Made by a program: the position numbers and the translations under genes. The notes beneath the pieces are model-generated. The model searched no databases. It saw only the letters and a program-made list of their open reading frames with translations, and was not told where the DNA came from. A stretch of DNA of 23,746 nt from a bacterium UBP2_UBA4780 (GTDB taxonomy: Bacteria; Edwardsbacteria; AC1; EtOH8): NCBI GenBank assembly GCA_002403115.1, contig DHHE01000213.1, forward strand, positions 835 to 24,580, given 5' to 3'. Of the stretch, positions 1 to 7,305 are shown in pieces. Positions within the stretch are counted from its first letter, which is position 1; each line of letters begins with the position of its first letter.

Positions 1-879
1 CCCCACTACGTGGTCGACTGCCGGCGCGTCTTTCGGGGAAAGGTTATCGATTACTTCGTCAGCGAGTACCGGAACGGCCGGACGCCCAACCCCTGCGTGG
101 AGTGCAACCGGCACCTCAAGTTCGGATTTCTTCTGGACAAGGCGAGATCGCTGGGTTGCGAATGCCTGGCCACCGGGCACTATGCGCGCATAGTGGTCAG
201 GAAGGGCCGGCCCGCCCTGGCCCGCGGCGCCGACGAATCCAAGGACCAGTCCTACTTCCTCTGGCCGCTCACCCGCGCCCGGCTCAAGCATGTCCTCTTT
301 CCCCTGGGGGGGATGACCAAGCTCCAGGTCCGCGACCAGGCCAGCCGCCTAGGGCTGGCGGCCGCCAGCCGGCCGGAGAGCCAGGAGATCTGTTTCATAA
401 ACGGCCCGTACGCGGATTTTCTCAGGGGCCGCTTCGCCCCGGTGCCGGGGGACGTCGTGGACCCGGAAGGCCGGGTGCTGGGACGGCACAAGGGGATAGT
501 CCATTACACCGTCGGGCAGCGGGAGGGCCTGGGGATCGCCATCGGCCGGCCGCAGTACGTGCTGGGGATCGACGCCGGTAAAAACCGGATCACGGTGGGA
601 GACGGGCCGCTGCTGCGCTCGGCCGGATGCCTGGTCGGTGAGGTGAACTGGATCCTGCCGCGCCCGCGGAGGGCGGCCCGGTGCCTGGTGAGGCTCCGCC
701 ACCGGCACCCCGGGGCGCCGGCCTCAGTCAAAGCGCTATCAGGATATAGGGCCGAGATCATCTTCGACCAGCCGCAGAGGGCAGTGACCCCGGGACAGTC
801 GGCCGTCCTCTACCGGGGCGGACTGGTTTTGGGAGGGGGGGTCATCGGGCCGCCGAGGAAAAATCCCGTGGCCTCTTGA
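1..879 (+). CDS. mnmA: tRNA-specific 2-thiouridylase MnmA, 5'-truncated by window edge
   Basis: MnmA installs the 2-thio group on wobble uridine 34 of Lys, Glu and Gln tRNAs, using ATP to adenylate the base and sulfur from a persulfide relay in the cytoplasm. The reading frame is open from base 1, and about 292 codons are visible against a usual 350-380, so the N-terminal ATP-binding PP-loop lies outside the window. Visible family marks are NGRTPNPCVECN, which carries the first catalytic Cys (the one in VECN), the ATGHYAR motif, and ESQEICFI with the second catalytic Cys. The C-terminal beta-barrel follows, with HYTVGQREGLGI. A GTG at base 10 is internal and not the start. The stop codon lies inside the -35 box of the next promoter. 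Identification is confident; only the true start is unseen. Confidence 0.95.
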   Translation, partial: PHYVVDCRRVFRGKVIDYFVSEYRNGRTPNPCVECNRHLKFGFLLDKARSLGCECLATGHYARIVVRKGRPALARGADESKDQSYFLWPLTRARLKHVLFPLGGMTKLQVRDQASRLGLAAASRPESQEICFINGPYADFLRGRFAPVPGDVVDPEGRVLGRHKGIVHYTVGQREGLGIAIGRPQYVLGIDAGKNRITVGDGPLLRSAGCLVGEVNWILPRPRRAARCLVRLRHRHPGAPASVKALSGYRAEIIFDQPQRAVTPGQSAVLYRGGLVLGGGVIGPPRKNPVAS

Positions 880-905
880 CAGGAAATTATTTTTTGGGTT
901 ATACT
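876..905 (+). promoter_or_regulatory. sigma70-type promoter of the rplM-rpsI transcript
   Basis: TTGACA (876-881) matches the -35 consensus exactly. TATACT (900-905) is the -10 after an 18-base, T-rich spacer. The -35 overlaps the mnmA stop codon. Predicted transcription starts near 911-913, leaving a leader of about 67 bases before rplM. Assigned by consensus match only. Confidence 0.8.
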
Positions 906-928
906 TACGTCACTTCTGGGTTTATCAC

Positions 929-957
929 AAGCCCTCAAGGGTTGTTGAGGGCTTTTT
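929..957 (+). terminator. terminator-like hairpin in the rplM leader (possible attenuator)
   Basis: A perfect 10-bp stem AAGCCCTCAA / TTGAGGGCTT (929-938 with 945-954) closes a 6-base loop. The T run 953-957 begins in the last two stem bases. It sits downstream of the promoter at 876-905 and upstream of the rplM Shine-Dalgarno GGAGG (969-973). It therefore looks like an attenuator in the transcript's own leader. It could also end readthrough from mnmA. Confidence 0.7.
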
Positions 958-978
958 AGTCGCATTTCGGAGGACAGG

Positions 979-1407
979 ATGAGGAGCTACGTTGCCAAGA
1001 AGGGCGACATCGAGCACCGCTGGCACCTGGTGGACGCCAAGGGGAAATCGCTGGGGCGGCTGGCCACCAGGGTGGCCTGGCTGCTGCAGGGCAAGGGCAA
1101 GCCGCAGTACACCCCGCACGTCGACTGCGGGGACCACGTGGTGGTGGTCAACGCCAAGCAGATCAGGCTGACCGGCAACAAGGCGGACACCAAGAGGGCC
1201 TACCGCCACAGCGGCCACCAGAGCGGCCTGAGGACCATAGACTACGGGAAGCTGCTGGCCTCGAGGCCGGGGCAGGCCCTGAGGATGACGGTCAAAGGGA
1301 TGCTGCCTAAAACCAACCTGGGGCGCTTGATGGTGCGGAAGATGCACGTCTACGGCGGACCGGAGCATCCCCACGCCGCCCAGGACCCGAAGGCCCTGGA
1401 GATCTAG
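979..1407 (+). CDS. rplM: 50S ribosomal protein L13
   Basis: A large-subunit protein that binds 23S rRNA early in 50S assembly. The 142-residue product has the normal bacterial length. It shows the typical start (RHWHLVDA-like RWHLVDAKGKSLGRLAT), the HVDCGDHVVVVNA segment, LTGNKADTK, the YRHSGH motif and GMLPKTNLGR. ATG at 979 has GGAGG 5 bases upstream. It is followed by rpsI after 48 bases, the usual L13-S9 pair. Expression probably starts at the promoter at 876-905 and passes the hairpin at 929-957. In E. coli L13 is reported to repress its own operon; whether that holds here is unknown. Confidence 0.98.
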   Translation: MRSYVAKKGDIEHRWHLVDAKGKSLGRLATRVAWLLQGKGKPQYTPHVDCGDHVVVVNAKQIRLTGNKADTKRAYRHSGHQSGLRTIDYGKLLASRPGQALRMTVKGMLPKTNLGRLMVRKMHVYGGPEHPHAAQDPKALEI

Positions 1408-1455
1408 GCCGGTAACCGGACAATCAAACCACCCCAAAGGATACAAGGAGAAGGA

Positions 1456-1848
1456 ATGACCCAACAGCTTTTCAGGGCCACGGGCAAGCGCAAGTCATCG
1501 GTGGCCCAGGTGAGACTGAGCCCGGGCGAGGGCAAGTTCACGGTCAACAACCGGACCTGCGAGGACTATTTCTGCCGGCCGACCCTGGTGATGCTGGTCA
1601 AGCAGCCGCTGGAGCTGGTGGGCGGCACGGGCAAGTATGACATCTGGGCCAAGGTGGAGGGCGGAGGCATCGCCGGGCAGGCCGGGGCGGTCAAGCTGGG
1701 CATCTCCAGGGCCCTGCTGCTGGCCCAGGACGGCACCAGGCCGGCCCTGAAATCGGCCGGGCTGCTGACCAGGGACCCCCGGGAGAAGGAACGCAAGAAG
1801 TACGGCCAGAAGAAGGCCCGGAAGCGGTTCCAGTTCTCCAAGCGTTAA
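1456..1848 (+). CDS. rpsI: 30S ribosomal protein S9
   Basis: A small-subunit head protein whose C-terminal tail reaches the P-site tRNA. The 130-residue product is of normal length. It begins with the FRATGKRKSSVAQVRL block and contains YDIWAKVEGGGIAGQAGAVKLGISRALL. It ends in the basic KKYGQKKARKRFQFSKR tail, with the terminal Lys-Arg that contacts P-site tRNA in known ribosomes. ATG follows an AAGGAG-type ribosome binding site. It is co-transcribed with rplM (48-base gap). Confidence 0.98.
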   Translation: MTQQLFRATGKRKSSVAQVRLSPGEGKFTVNNRTCEDYFCRPTLVMLVKQPLELVGGTGKYDIWAKVEGGGIAGQAGAVKLGISRALLLAQDGTRPALKSAGLLTRDPREKERKKYGQKKARKRFQFSKR

Positions 1849-2100
1849 ACCATCCTTGGCTTTTCAGTCAACGATGGAAACACCAATGCCAAACATCGAA
1901 ATCCGAAAAGACGGCCGGGCATTGGACCCTCAAGGGATCATGAAAGCAACAAAACCACATTCCACACGCCCGGATCACAAAGCCGTCGGTGGTGTCCCCG
2001 CCAAAGCGGGGATCCCGGAGGCTGACGGGCGGAGGCCTTCGCCGGAGGTCAGGACTGCAGGGCGGGGGGAAAACCAGAACAACTTAGGAGGTTCGGTCAC
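1849..2100 (+). other. rpsI-rpsB spacer with three inverted repeats; no gene seen
   Basis: This 252-base gap holds three stems: a perfect 8-bp CCAATGCC / GGCATTGG (1883-1890 with 1918-1925), a 7-bp TCCCCGC / GCGGGGA (1995-2001 with 2006-2012), and a near-palindrome around AGGCCT (2028-2043, one G-U pair). It ends in the strong rpsB ribosome binding site AGGAGG (2086-2091). A frame open from 1856 to 2107 has no family features and overlaps the rpsB start, so it is not called. No good -35/-10 pair was found. The stems could form an rpsB leader RNA or be decayed intergenic repeats. Confidence 0.5.
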
Positions 2101-3093
2101 TTGGTAACCTACACCATCAAGGATCTGCTGGAGGCCGGCGTCCACTTCGGGCATCAGGCGCCGCGGTGGAATCCCAAGATGAAGAAATTCATCTTTGACG
2201 AGCGCGACGGAATCCACATCATCGACCTGCACAAGACCATGAAGTGCCTGGACGCGGCTTTGGCCCAGGTGCGGAAAACAGCCGAGGCCGGCGGCGAGTT
2301 CCTGTTCGTCGGCACCAAGCGCCAGGCCGCCGACCTGATCAAGGAGGAGTCCGAGCGCTGCGGCATGCACCACGTCAACGAGCGCTGGCTGGGCGGGATG
2401 CTGACCAACTTCGCCACCATCCAGAAGAGCGTGCGGCGTCTCAAGGACCTGGAGAAGACGGCCGAGGGCAGCTACCAGGGCTACACCAAGAAGGAGGCCC
2501 TGAAGCTGGAGCACGAGCGCGCCAAGATGGACAAGGTGCTGCGGGGGGTCAAGAACATGTACCGGCTCCCGGCCATGCTGTTCGTGGTGGACTGCAAGAA
2601 GGAGAAGCTGGCCATCGACGAGGCCCGGCGCCTGGACATCCCGGTGGTGGCCATGGTGGACACCAACATCGACCCGGACCCGATCACTTACCCCATCCCG
2701 GCCAACGACGACGCCCTGCGTTCCATCAAGCTGATATCTTACCTGGTGACCGAGGCCGTGCTGGAGGGCCGGGCCAAGTACCAGAAGGAGCAGGAGGCCG
2801 TCCAGCAGGACCAGAAGCCGGGGACCGAGGGCGCTCCCGGACGACCGGTGCGCCACCTCTCGGACCGCAAACCGCGCACTTCCCCGGGACGGGGCGAGCC
2901 GCGGCGCGGCGGGGGGGGCGACCGGGGGGGACCCAGGCGCGGCGGTGACAGGCCGCCGCCGCCGCGGGGATCAAGGCCCCCGGGGCCGCGACCGCCCAGG
3001 CCGGCGCCCGCCGCCGGACCCAAGCCCGAGACCAAGCCGGCCCCTCGGCCGGGCTCGGAGCAGGCCCCGGCCAAAGAACCGCCCAAGGAATAA
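2101..3093 (+). CDS. rpsB: 30S ribosomal protein S2 with long basic Pro/Gly/Arg-rich C-terminal tail
   Basis: A small-subunit protein at the head-body junction, added late in assembly and needed for S1 docking in species that have it. Residues 1-228 are a standard S2 core: LLEAGVHFGHQ, RWNPKMKKFIF, IHIIDLHKT, FVGTKRQAAD, RWLGGMLTNF, the PVVAMVDTN motif and the IPANDDA segment. Residues about 238-330 form a low-complexity tail rich in Arg, Gly and Pro (RRGGGGDRGGPRRGGD, then PPPPRG and PRPPRPAP). The total of 330 residues is well above the usual 230-260. The start is TTG at 2101, fixed by AGGAGG 9 bases upstream and by the family N-terminus. The tail DNA holds a G8 and a G7 run. It is followed by tsf, the standard pair. 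Confidence 0.96.
   Translation: MVTYTIKDLLEAGVHFGHQAPRWNPKMKKFIFDERDGIHIIDLHKTMKCLDAALAQVRKTAEAGGEFLFVGTKRQAADLIKEESERCGMHHVNERWLGGMLTNFATIQKSVRRLKDLEKTAEGSYQGYTKKEALKLEHERAKMDKVLRGVKNMYRLPAMLFVVDCKKEKLAIDEARRLDIPVVAMVDTNIDPDPITYPIPANDDALRSIKLISYLVTEAVLEGRAKYQKEQEAVQQDQKPGTEGAPGRPVRHLSDRKPRTSPGRGEPRRGGGGDRGGPRRGGDRPPPPRGSRPPGPRPPRPAPAAGPKPETKPAPRPGSEQAPAKEPPKE
2911..2930 (+). repeat. rpsB: paired poly-G tracts (G8 and G7) inside the rpsB tail
   Basis: Eight G at 2911-2918 and seven G at 2924-2930 lie 5 bases apart in the region coding the Gly-Arg tail. Such runs are prone to slippage in replication and to sequencing error. A one-base change would alter the last ~60 residues without touching the S2 core. 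Confidence 0.8.
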
Positions 3094-3213
3094 ACAAAAA
3101 TACCAAATTCATCAGGAATCCAGGAATCCAGCAAACTCGGCCTGCCGGGTTAAGGCATTGGTTTTCCGGTATTCCATCGCACCCGGTTGTTCCGGGACAG
3201 GAGACAATCAGCC

Positions 3214-4041
<828 letters not shown>

Positions 4042-4050
4042 AAGCGAAAA

Positions 4051-4079
4051 CGCAAACCGGCCGGGACGGCCGGTTTGCG
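4051..4079 (+). terminator. strong hairpin after tsf, no U tract
   Basis: A perfect 12-bp stem CGCAAACCGGCC / GGCCGGTTTGCG (4051-4062 with 4068-4079) has a 5-base loop. It begins 9 bases after the tsf stop. There is no T run behind it, so it is not a classical intrinsic terminator. It may be a weak or partial terminator, or an mRNA 3'-end stabiliser between tsf and pyrH. Confidence 0.5.
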
Positions 4080-4132
4080 GCAAAGGCAGCTCGAACGCCC
4101 GGCGCGGACCGGGGAACATCAACGTTCAAACA

Positions 4133-4855
4133 ATGGCAGACCCAGTTCCCATATTCAAGCGCGTTCTCCTCAAGCTTTCCGGCGAGGCCCTGGGCGGCGC
4201 CGACGGCCGGGGGGTGGAGGTCACGGCCCTGAGGGCGGTGGCCGACGAGGTGCTTTCGATAAAGGGGCTGGGCCTTTCCATTGGCATCGTGGTGGGGGGC
4301 GGCAACCTGATCCGCGGGGCAAAAATCGGAGACGAAGGCATCGTTCGGGTGGCCGCCGACCAGATGGGGATGCTGGGCACGGTCATCAACTCCATCGCCC
4401 TGCAGAGCATCATGGAATCGAAAGGCTGCCAGACCAGGGTGATGAGCGCCGCCGACATGCCCAAGTTCGCCGAGCCCTACATCCGGCGTCGGGCCCTGAG
4501 GCACCTGGACAAGGGGAGGGTGGTGATCATGGCCGCCGGCACCGGCAACCCCTACTTTTCCACCGACACCGCCGCCGCCCTGAGGGCGGTGGAGATCGGG
4601 GCCGAGGTCCTGCTCAAGGGCACCAAGGTCGACGGGGTCTACGACTCCGATCCCATGGTCAACAAGGGTGCGGTCAAGCACCGGGAGCTGACATACGAAC
4701 AGGTGCTGTCCCGGAAGCTGGGGGTGATGGACGCCACCGCCGTCTCGCTGTGCATGGAGAACCGGATGCCGATAATCGTCTTCAACCTCACCCGGCCAGG
4801 CACCCTGAGGCGGGTGGTGGAGGGCGAGCCGATGGGCACCATCGTCAAGGAGTAG
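4133..4855 (+). CDS. pyrH: uridylate (UMP) kinase
   Basis: Phosphorylates UMP to UDP with ATP, the step after de novo UMP synthesis, as a cytoplasmic hexamer of the amino-acid kinase fold that is usually activated by GTP and inhibited by UTP. The 240-residue product has the N-terminal RVLLKLSGEAL Lys motif (about 10-20), GIVVGGGNLIRG (51-62), DQMGMLGTVINSIAL, AAGTGNPYFSTDTAAALRA for UMP binding, and KVDGVYDSDP for ATP binding. ATG 4133 fits the family; only a weak, distant GGGGA precedes it. It is linked to frr by 4 bases, so the two are translated together. It complements the pyrBC genes later in the window. Confidence 0.97.
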   Translation: MADPVPIFKRVLLKLSGEALGGADGRGVEVTALRAVADEVLSIKGLGLSIGIVVGGGNLIRGAKIGDEGIVRVAADQMGMLGTVINSIALQSIMESKGCQTRVMSAADMPKFAEPYIRRRALRHLDKGRVVIMAAGTGNPYFSTDTAAALRAVEIGAEVLLKGTKVDGVYDSDPMVNKGAVKHRELTYEQVLSRKLGVMDATAVSLCMENRMPIIVFNLTRPGTLRRVVEGEPMGTIVKE

Positions 4856-4859
4856 GCAA

Positions 4860-5417
4860 ATGCTGAACCAGGTGTACCAGGAGATGGAGCGCAAGATGGC
4901 CAGGGCGGCCGAGGCCCTAAAGGCCGAGTTCGCCGGCATCCGCACCGGCCGGGCCAACCCCGGCCTGCTGGAAGGGATCAAGGTCCAGAGCTACGGGTCC
5001 CTGGTGCCGCTCAACCAGGTGGCCGGCGTCTCGGTGCCCGAGCCCAGGCTGCTGGTGATCCAGCCCTGGGACAAGACGGCCCTGCCCGAGATCGAGAAGG
5101 CCATCCTCAAGTCCGAACTGGGGCTGACCCCGATGAACGACGGGCGGGTGATCCGCCTGCCCATCCCCACCCTGACCGAGGAGCGGCGCAAGGAGCTTTC
5201 CAGGTTGATCAAGAAAATGGCCGAGGACGGCAAGGTGGCGGTGCGCAACATCCGGCGGGAGGCCAACGACGAGGTCAAGAAGCTGGAGAAGGACAAGAAG
5301 ATCTCCGAGGACGATTCCAAGAAGGCGCTGGAGAAGACCCAGGAGCTGACCGACAAGGCCGTCAAGGGCATCGACGAAATCCTGACCAAGAAGGAAAAAG
5401 AGATCATGGAGGTATAG
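4860..5417 (+). CDS. frr: ribosome recycling factor
   Basis: With EF-G it splits the post-termination ribosome. The 185-residue product is the normal length. It has the RRF marks EFAGIRTGRANPGLLEGIKV, PLNQVAGVSVPEPRLLVIQPWD, NDGRVIRLPIPTLTEERRKEL and the C-terminal long-helix segment VAVRNIRREANDEVKKLEKD. ATG follows AAGGAG that lies inside the last codons of pyrH, indicating coupling. The gene is followed 9 bases later by a ferredoxin, which is unusual; uppS is the common neighbour. Confidence 0.98.
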   Translation: MLNQVYQEMERKMARAAEALKAEFAGIRTGRANPGLLEGIKVQSYGSLVPLNQVAGVSVPEPRLLVIQPWDKTALPEIEKAILKSELGLTPMNDGRVIRLPIPTLTEERRKELSRLIKKMAEDGKVAVRNIRREANDEVKKLEKDKKISEDDSKKALEKTQELTDKAVKGIDEILTKKEKEIMEV

Positions 5418-5426
5418 GAGGGGGTC

Positions 5427-5594
5427 ATGCCACATGTCATCACCGAGGACTGCGTCTCCTGCGGCAGCTGCGTGGATTCCTGCCCCAACGGGGCCATCAT
5501 CGAGGGCGAGGACCGTTACGAGATAACCGACGACTGCGTGGACTGCGGGGCCTGCGTGGACAGCTGCCCGGTCAACGCCATCAAAGAGAACTGA
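5427..5594 (+). CDS. small 2[4Fe-4S] ferredoxin, 55 residues
   Basis: A short low-potential electron carrier of the clostridial type, expected in the cytoplasm. Two tandem CxxCxxCxxxCP motifs are present: Cys 9, 12, 15, 19 and Cys 37, 40, 43, 47. Each is followed by an NGAI or NAI stretch as in classic 2[4Fe-4S] ferredoxins. The length of 55 residues is typical for this group. ATG 5427 has a GGAGGGGG ribosome binding site 2-9 bases upstream. It lies 9 bases after frr and 82 bases before uppS, so it is probably part of the same transcript. The redox partner cannot be named from this window. Presence suggests an anaerobic or iron-sulfur-rich metabolism. Confidence 0.93.
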   Translation: MPHVITEDCVSCGSCVDSCPNGAIIEGEDRYEITDDCVDCGACVDSCPVNAIKEN

Positions 5595-5676
5595 GTCAAA
5601 AAACGGAACAAAACGGGCGCACTCCGACCGGCCGTGACCCAGGACAGGGGCCGGGGAGGAGGAGCGCTTTTCTCTT

Positions 5677-6426
5677 ATGGACAGCAAGACGTTTAAAGGA
5701 ATTAACATCCCGGGCGGAAAGGCGCTTCCGGACCTGCCCGTCCACGTCGCCGTCATCATGGACGGCAACGGCCGCTGGGCCAGAAAACGCGGCCTGCCCC
5801 GGCTGGCCGGGCACCGGGCCGGCGTCAGGGCGGTCAAGCGGATGGTCACCGCCTGCGGCGAGCTGGGCATAGGATACCTCACCATCTACGCATTCTCGGT
5901 GGAGAACTGGATGCGGCCCAAGGCCGAGGTGCGGGGGCTGATGAGGCTTTTGGGCGAGAGCGTCATCAAGGAGATAGACGAACTGGACGCCAAGGGGGTG
6001 AAGGTAGTGGTCAGCGGGAGGCTGGAGGACATCGAGCCCGCCGCCCGCAGGCTGTTAATGGACGGCGTGGCGCGGACGGCCGGCAACAGGGGTCTGGTCT
6101 TGAACCTGGCCCTGTCCTACGGAGGCCGGGCCGAGCTGGTGGACGCCTTCAGGGCCATGGCGGGCGATCTTTCCAGGGGCCGTCTCAAGACCGATGAAAT
6201 CGGCGAGGACACGGTGGGCCGGTACCTCTACCACCCCGAGATTCCGGACCCGGACCTGATCATTCGGACCTCGGGCGAACACCGGCTGTCCAACTTCCTT
6301 ATCTGGGAGAGCGCCTACTCGGAGATGTACTTCACCCGGGTGCTCTGGCCGGACTTCGACCGCAAAGAGCTGTTGGCTGCCCTGGAGGACTACCGGGGGC
6401 GGGAGCGGCGTTTTGGCAGGCTGTAG
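5677..6426 (+). CDS. uppS: isoprenyl (undecaprenyl) diphosphate synthase
   Basis: A cis-prenyltransferase that extends farnesyl diphosphate with isopentenyl diphosphate to make the lipid carrier for peptidoglycan and other envelope polymers. The 249-residue product has HVAVIMDGNGRWA with catalytic Asp29, the Arg-rich GHRAGVRAVKR region, YAFSVENWMRP (the family usually has FSTENW), and RTSGEHRLSNFLIWESAYSE near the C-terminus with the Arg residues for IPP binding. A GGAGGAGG lies about 14 bases before ATG, longer than ideal. An inverted repeat CCGGCC / GGCCGG (5628-5633 with 5649-5654) lies just upstream. The chain length of the product cannot be read from sequence. It is followed by cdsA after 30 bases. 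Confidence 0.96.
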   Translation: MDSKTFKGINIPGGKALPDLPVHVAVIMDGNGRWARKRGLPRLAGHRAGVRAVKRMVTACGELGIGYLTIYAFSVENWMRPKAEVRGLMRLLGESVIKEIDELDAKGVKVVVSGRLEDIEPAARRLLMDGVARTAGNRGLVLNLALSYGGRAELVDAFRAMAGDLSRGRLKTDEIGEDTVGRYLYHPEIPDPDLIIRTSGEHRLSNFLIWESAYSEMYFTRVLWPDFDRKELLAALEDYRGRERRFGRL

Positions 6427-6456
6427 GCCTTTTATACATCAGGAAACCAGGAAGTC

Positions 6457-7305
6457 ATGAATTCAAAGGCTGATATGGATAGCGAAAGGCCGGGCCCAAA
6501 GGACGGCAGATTCAACACCCTTGGCGTGCGGGTGGCGGTGGCCGCCGCCGGGATCCCCCTGATGGCCGGGGCGGCCTGGCTGGGCGGCTGGTGGCTGTTC
6601 GCCCTGGTGCTGTCGCTGTCGCTTCTGGGCTACCGGGAATTCGCCAGGCTGGCCGACCCCGACGGCAGGCTGGCCCCGTGGCTCTGGGGGACGGCCGGGG
6701 TGCCGCTGGTCATTCTGTTCTTCCAATTGCCCGGATTCCCACCGGCGCTTGCTGCCTTATGGCTGTTGATGCTCTTGTCCCTTTGCCTGGTGCCCGGATT
6801 TCGGGACCCGGTCAAGGCCGCCTCCATGAGCTTTCTGGGACTGGCTTACGTCCCGTTCCTGCTGGGCCACATAATCCTAATAAGAGGGTGCGACCCGGCG
6901 AAGGGGTTCTGGTTGCTAATGTGGACCATGGCCCTGGTCTGGATATGCGACACCGGGGCCTATGTCACCGGGATGCTTTTTGGAAAACATAAGCTGGCCC
7001 CGTCGGTCAGTCCAAATAAAACAATCGAGGGCCTGCTGGGCGGGGCGGTGGTCACCGTCGCCGCGGGCGTTGGCTTGGACGCCTGGTGGCGCCTGGGCTT
7101 CGGCCCTTGGCAGGCAATGGTTGTCGCGCTTTTGGCAACCGTATCCGGCACCCTGGGCGACCTGGTGGAATCAAAGCTGAAACGGGCGGCCGGGGCCAAG
7201 GACTCGGGGTCCCTGCTGCCCGGCCACGGCGGGGTGCTGGACCGGTTCGACAGCATGATGTTCGCCGTTCCGGTGGTATATTGGTATATTAAGATAGTTT
7301 TATGA
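6457..7305 (+). CDS. cdsA: phosphatidate cytidylyltransferase (CDP-diacylglycerol synthase)
   Basis: An integral membrane enzyme that makes CDP-diacylglycerol from phosphatidic acid and CTP, the branch point for all phospholipids. The 282-residue product has repeated hydrophobic segments from about residue 25 onward. It carries the family signature near the C-terminus: SKLKRAAGAKDSG followed by LPGHGGVLDRFD, with the metal-binding Asp residues. CDTGAYVTGMLFGKHK and SPNKTIEGLLGG are also typical. The N-terminal ~25 residues are polar and variable. ATG 6457 follows a weak GGAAG in a CAGGAAACC repeat. The gene ends in an ATGA overlap with nadB, so the two are coupled. Confidence 0.95.
   Translation: MNSKADMDSERPGPKDGRFNTLGVRVAVAAAGIPLMAGAAWLGGWWLFALVLSLSLLGYREFARLADPDGRLAPWLWGTAGVPLVILFFQLPGFPPALAALWLLMLLSLCLVPGFRDPVKAASMSFLGLAYVPFLLGHIILIRGCDPAKGFWLLMWTMALVWICDTGAYVTGMLFGKHKLAPSVSPNKTIEGLLGGAVVTVAAGVGLDAWWRLGFGPWQAMVVALLATVSGTLGDLVESKLKRAAGAKDSGSLLPGHGGVLDRFDSMMFAVPVVYWYIKIVL

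Noticed and set aside
1856..2107. 83-codon open frame between rpsI and rpsB
   Set aside because: No family features, no good ribosome binding site, made of palindromic spacer, and overlaps the well-supported rpsB start.
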